Positions 61,414 to 64,000 of a stretch of 64,000 bases of DNA are shown in pieces (positions within the stretch are counted from its first letter, which is position 1; the number at the start of each line of letters is the position of its first letter). The stretch spans positions 806,001 to 870,000 of the forward strand of contig NZ_CP100454.1 of the NCBI RefSeq assembly GCF_024228315.1, read 5' to 3'. This DNA is from Halomarina pelagica (GTDB lineage: Archaea; Halobacteriota; Halobacteria; Halobacteriales; Haloarculaceae). The position numbers were made by a program, and so were the translations under genes. Below the pieces are notes generated by a model. The model did not search any database. It saw nothing but the letters and a program-made list of their open reading frames with translations, and had not been told where the DNA came from.

Positions 61414-61728
61414 GGGGCTATCTGGTCCCGTTCCGGTACTTGAACCTACGCCGCGATCGCGTCGCGCCGGTCGGGGTCGTCGACCTCGTCCCGGACGCGA
61501 CTGTCGCTATCGCGTCGCGTCGCATCGTCCCGAGTCGTCGCGCGAGTAGCGCGGGACTCGAAGAGTCCCGCGGACACCGCGAACGGCCGGCACTGCCGGC
61601 CGTGAGCGAACGAAGTGAGCGAGCGGACGCGCCGAACCCCCCGAGCGAAGCGAGGGGGTGAGGCGCGGTTTTGATCGAGCTTTTACCAGCGGATCGCCCG
61701 AAGGGCGATCCGCGCAGCAAAAGGTCGG
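61414..61728. other. 315-bp spacer, mostly repeat R6
   Basis: Between the Cas4-like gene start and the HTH gene stop. It holds R6 and a shorter palindrome-rich part (CGCGTCGCATCG-type). No gene. The Cas4-like promoter must lie within its last ~100 bp. Confidence 0.55.
61540..61728 (-). repeat. Stop-codon-proximal repeat R6 (after HTH gene)
   Basis: On the minus strand, the TAG of the HTH gene is followed by CCGACCTTTTGCTGC, an 11-bp stem GCGGATCGCCC/GGGCGATCCGC with a 3-nt loop (61689-61713), then TGGTAAAAGC. Module B (AAAACCGCGCCTCACCCCC...GGGGGG) and module C (GCCGGCAGTGCCGGC, GGGACTC/GAGTCCC) follow. The inner stem differs entirely from R1/R2, but pairing is kept: strong evidence for structure conservation. 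Confidence 0.78.
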
Positions 61729-62325
61729 CTAGAACGAAACGTCCGTCTCCATCCCGTCGGTCGCCTCCTCGAGGCCGTCCTCCTGGACCTCCTCGGTGTG
61801 GCCGGCGAGGTCGGCGTCGGTGAGCAGTTCCTCGAACTCGCTCCGGAAGCGGTCGTTGACGCTCCGCATCTCGATCCGCGTCTCCGCGACCGTCCGGTAC
61901 TCTCGGACGGTCTCCTCGGAGACGTCGAGTTCCTCGGCGATCTCGGCGACGGTGTGCTCCTCGTCGACGAGTTCGCGCAGGCGGGGGAGTTCGAAGGGGA
62001 CGTCCGTCTCGCGCTCGTGCAGGAGGTGCAGGTCGTGGCGCGCGCGCACGAGCGTCTCGCCGTCGACGCCGACGCTGTCGGCGAGCTGAGCGTCGTCCTC
62101 GCCGTCGAAGAACCCCCGGACGATCCGCCTGAGGTCGTCGGTCGAGAGGTCCGTCTCGAACGTGAACTGCTCGCGCATGCGCGCGATGAGTTCGCGCAGG
62201 CGGTCGTCGATTCGCTCCTCGTCCTCCGTCAGCGACCCGCGCGCCGCCTCCTGTTTCTCGGTCACCGTCTCCCCGTCGGTGACGTCGATGAAGATGTCGC
62301 GCAGTTCTGCGGTCTTCTCGTTCAT
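61729..62325 (-). CDS. Conserved haloarchaeal HTH protein (possibly Cmi4-like)
   Basis: A 198-residue acidic protein: MNEKTAELRDIFIDVTDGET at the start, then a helical domain and a C-terminal HTH-like region (HTVAEIAEELDVSEETVREYR near 125-145). I recall similar sequences annotated as conditioned medium-induced protein 4, but this name is from memory and should be tested. The start ATG 62325 is well placed. The stop is followed by R6. No operon partner. Confidence 0.72.
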   Translation of the reverse strand: MNEKTAELRDIFIDVTDGETVTEKQEAARGSLTEDEERIDDRLRELIARMREQFTFETDLSTDDLRRIVRGFFDGEDDAQLADSVGVDGETLVRARHDLHLLHERETDVPFELPRLRELVDEEHTVAEIAEELDVSEETVREYRTVAETRIEMRSVNDRFRSEFEELLTDADLAGHTEEVQEDGLEEATDGMETDVSF

Positions 62326-62393
62326 TAGTGGCTAAAACGGAATGCTTGTGTGGTACTTGAATCTACTGCCTACCCGAGGTCGGTAAACCGACG

Positions 62394-62399
62394 AGTTAA
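62394..62399 (+). promoter_or_regulatory. TATA-like box of the bioYMN operon
   Basis: GTTAAA about 30 nt before the ATG at 62429, which argues against the in-frame GTG at 62417 for bioY. Confidence 0.45.
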
Positions 62400-62428
62400 A
62401 TGCCGTTGACGGAGACGTGGGGGACGAC

Positions 62429-63010
62429 ATGGACACGAGAGACGAAACGGTGGACCTCGTCCCGGACGCGACCGTCGAGAACGTCGCGCGGGCGGCGCTG
62501 CTGGCGGCGCTCACGGGCGCGTTCGCCTACGTCGCGTTTCCGAACCCGGTGTCGCCGACCGACATCACGCTCCAGGTGCTCGGCGTGTTCCTCGCGGGGA
62601 TCCTCCTCGGTCCCGTCTGGGGCGGTATCTCGATGACGCTGTACCTCGTCGCGGGGTTACTCGGCGCGCCCGTCTTCCTCGGCGGGTCGTCGGGCCTCGG
62701 GGCGTTCGTCGGCCCGACCGGCGGCTACCTCCTGTCGTACCCGATCGCCGCCGCCGCGATCGGGGCGATCGTCCACGGGGGGAGGGCGGCGCGCGACCCG
62801 AGTGCGGTCGGTCTGGCTCGCCTCGTGGGCGCGATGGTCGTCGGCACGGCGATCATCTACGCGCTCGGGACCATCGGGTTCGCCGTCGCGGCGAACGTCG
62901 GCCTCTACGAGGCGTTTCTCGTCTCGGCGGTGGCGTTCATCCCGGCGGAGGCGCTGAAGATGGCCGCCGCGGTCGGCGTGGTCAGGAGCGACGCCATCGC
63001 GGCGTCGTGA
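62429..63010 (+). CDS. bioY: Biotin transporter substrate-binding component BioY
   Basis: A 193-residue membrane protein with about six segments. It carries the BioY family parts VSPTDITLQVLGVFLAGILLGP and LVAGLLGAPVFLGGSSGLGAFVGPTGGYLL. BioY binds biotin and partners with BioM (ATPase) and BioN, which follow at once, forming an ECF transporter. First gene of the operon. Start ATG 62429. Confidence 0.93.
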   Translation: MDTRDETVDLVPDATVENVARAALLAALTGAFAYVAFPNPVSPTDITLQVLGVFLAGILLGPVWGGISMTLYLVAGLLGAPVFLGGSSGLGAFVGPTGGYLLSYPIAAAAIGAIVHGGRAARDPSAVGLARLVGAMVVGTAIIYALGTIGFAVAANVGLYEAFLVSAVAFIPAEALKMAAAVGVVRSDAIAAS

Positions 63011-63014
63011 GCGC

Positions 63015-63737
63015 GTGATCCGAACCCGCGACCTCGTCCACCGCTACGGCGAGGCGCGCGCGCTCGACGGCGTCTCGCTCGCGATCGACGACGGCGAGTT
63101 CGTCGTCCTCGCGGGGGCCAACGGCTCCGGCAAGACGACGCTCGTCCGGCACTTCAACGGCCTGCTCGAACCCGATTCCGGGACGGTGTCAGTGAACGGT
63201 CGCGCCGTCGCGTCGGACGTGGTCGCCGCCCGCACCGCCGTGGCGATGGTCTTCCAGGACCCCCGCGAGTCGTTCGTCGCGGCGACGGTCGGCGCGGACG
63301 TTGCCTTCGGCCCGGAGAACCTCGGCCTGCCGCGCGAGGAGGTCGACCGCCGCGTTCGCGAAGCCCTCTCGGCGGTGCGGATGGACGGTCGGGACGACGA
63401 GCGCATCGACGCCCTCTCGGGTGGGGAGCAGGCCCGGGTCGCCATCGCCGGCGCGCTCGCCATGGAGCCGGACCACCTCGTGCTCGACGAACCGTTCGCG
63501 GGGCTAGACTGGCCGGCGCGCGAGGCCGTCCTCGACCGACTCGTCGCCCTCCACGCGGACGGGACGAGCGTCGTCGTCGTCACCCACGACCTCCGGGACG
63601 TGGCCGCGCACGCGGACCGCGTGGTGGCGCTCTCGGCGGGCCGCGTCGCGCTCGACGGGCCGCTCGACGCGGTCCGCGACCGCCTCGCCGACGTCGGCGT
63701 CAGACCGCCCTCGCGCCGGTCGCCCGCGGAGCCGTGA
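63015..63737 (+). CDS. bioM: ECF transporter ATPase BioM
   Basis: A 240-residue ABC ATPase. Walker A is GANGSGKTTL, the Q-loop is VFQDPRES, the signature is LSGGEQARVAIAGAL (the LSGGE motif) and Walker B is LVLDEPFAGLD. It drives biotin uptake by BioY with BioN. GTG start 4 nt after bioY, and its stop overlaps bioN (GTGA). Confidence 0.95.
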   Translation: MIRTRDLVHRYGEARALDGVSLAIDDGEFVVLAGANGSGKTTLVRHFNGLLEPDSGTVSVNGRAVASDVVAARTAVAMVFQDPRESFVAATVGADVAFGPENLGLPREEVDRRVREALSAVRMDGRDDERIDALSGGEQARVAIAGALAMEPDHLVLDEPFAGLDWPAREAVLDRLVALHADGTSVVVVTHDLRDVAAHADRVVALSAGRVALDGPLDAVRDRLADVGVRPPSRRSPAEP

Positions 63738-64000
63738 CGACGTACGCGCCGGGCGCGTCGCTCGCCCACCGCCTCGATCCCCGGACGAAACTCGTCGTCC
63801 AGGCGGGCTTCGCCGCCGCCGCGGTCGCGCACACGACGCCGCGCGGGCTGGCGATCTGTACGGCGATCGCCGCGGTCGCCCTGGCGGCCGCGCGGCTCTC
63901 GCCGCTGGCCGCGCTTTCGGATCTCCGGGCGCTCCTCCCGCTCCTCGTCCTCGCGCCGCTGGTGCAGGCGCTCGCGCTCGGCCCGCCGTGGTTCGTCCCG
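63734..64000 (+). CDS. bioN: ECF transporter T component BioN (3' end outside window)
   Basis: The first 89 codons from GTG 63734 are present: TTYAPGASLAHRLDPRTKLVVQAGF matches the N-terminus of EcfT/CbiQ-like proteins, with the next hydrophobic segments. The frame is open to the window end. The typical A-R-S/G motifs lie beyond it. It overlaps bioM by 4 nt and completes the BioYMN importer. Confidence 0.9.
   Translation, partial: MTTYAPGASLAHRLDPRTKLVVQAGFAAAAVAHTTPRGLAICTAIAAVALAAARLSPLAALSDLRALLPLLVLAPLVQALALGPPWFVP

Overview
The window is a chromosomal segment of a halophilic archaeon (class Halobacteria). The DNA is very GC-rich and the predicted proteins are strongly acidic. Several products are close to well-known haloarchaeal proteins: a 129-residue 2Fe-2S ferredoxin, a Bat-type HTH_10 regulator, aRF1, an archaeal ArgRS and RbkR riboflavin kinase. 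Tat-type lipobox signals are common, promoters are TATA-like and lie 25-35 nt upstream of start codons (leaderless layout), and there is a histidine tRNA with the archaeal C73 discriminator. Species cannot be named from sequence alone. Nearly all of the window is housekeeping or metabolic. I see no rRNA, CRISPR array, integrase or complete insertion sequence.

Layout. 1-5.0 kb (minus): histidine degradation operon hutU-hutG-hutI-hutH, with a divergent HTH_10 regulator at 5.1 kb, then an M24 peptidase and a YjiH-type membrane carrier (to 8.6 kb). 9.3-11.3 kb: small regulators and a lipoprotein. 11.5-14.6 kb: a giant FAD/Fe-S lactate/glycolate-type dehydrogenase, then tRNA-His and a low-GC HNH nuclease with zinc fingers and NUMOD3-like motifs. 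15.7-22 kb: CinA-like protein, M50 protease with CBS domains, cupin, DUF5814-type helicase, radical SAM protein. 22-27.5 kb: three lipoproteins, DUF373 protein, IlvE, a metal carrier. 27.5-32.4 kb: RibB/RbkR, ArgRS, aRF1. 32.6-39 kb: a low-GC islet of small membrane genes, ferredoxin, Pit carrier, HisA, tryptophanase, HisB. 39.7-49.6 kb: ACT protein, IMPACT protein, Upp, CobW-type GTPase, ArsA-type ATPase, CstA, cupin. 49.7-55.4 kb: a sensor protein in one operon with a HEAT protein and a family 2 glycosyltransferase. 55.5-64 kb: small conserved genes, a second Pit carrier, CNNM/CorC protein, redox pair, YrdC, a lone Cas4-like protein, a conserved HTH protein, and bioY-bioM-bioN.

Functional links. 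The hut genes convert histidine to glutamate, and the neighbouring peptidase and carrier may feed them. RbkR/RibB form a self-regulating riboflavin pair. BioY/M/N form an ECF biotin importer. The 49.7 kb operon looks like a sensory module coupled to polysaccharide synthesis.

Most unusual points. (1) A modular intergenic repeat starts 5-8 nt after the stop codon of four unrelated genes, always in the gene's own orientation, with stems that differ in sequence but keep their pairing. (2) Two copies of a TATA-bearing element look like a small RNA gene. (3) The 1061-residue sensor kinase has lost its ATP-binding domain and runs in frame into the second half of a response-regulator receiver, apparently an in-frame deletion fusion or an assembly error. 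(4) An HNH nuclease with homing-endonuclease features lies next to tRNA-His.
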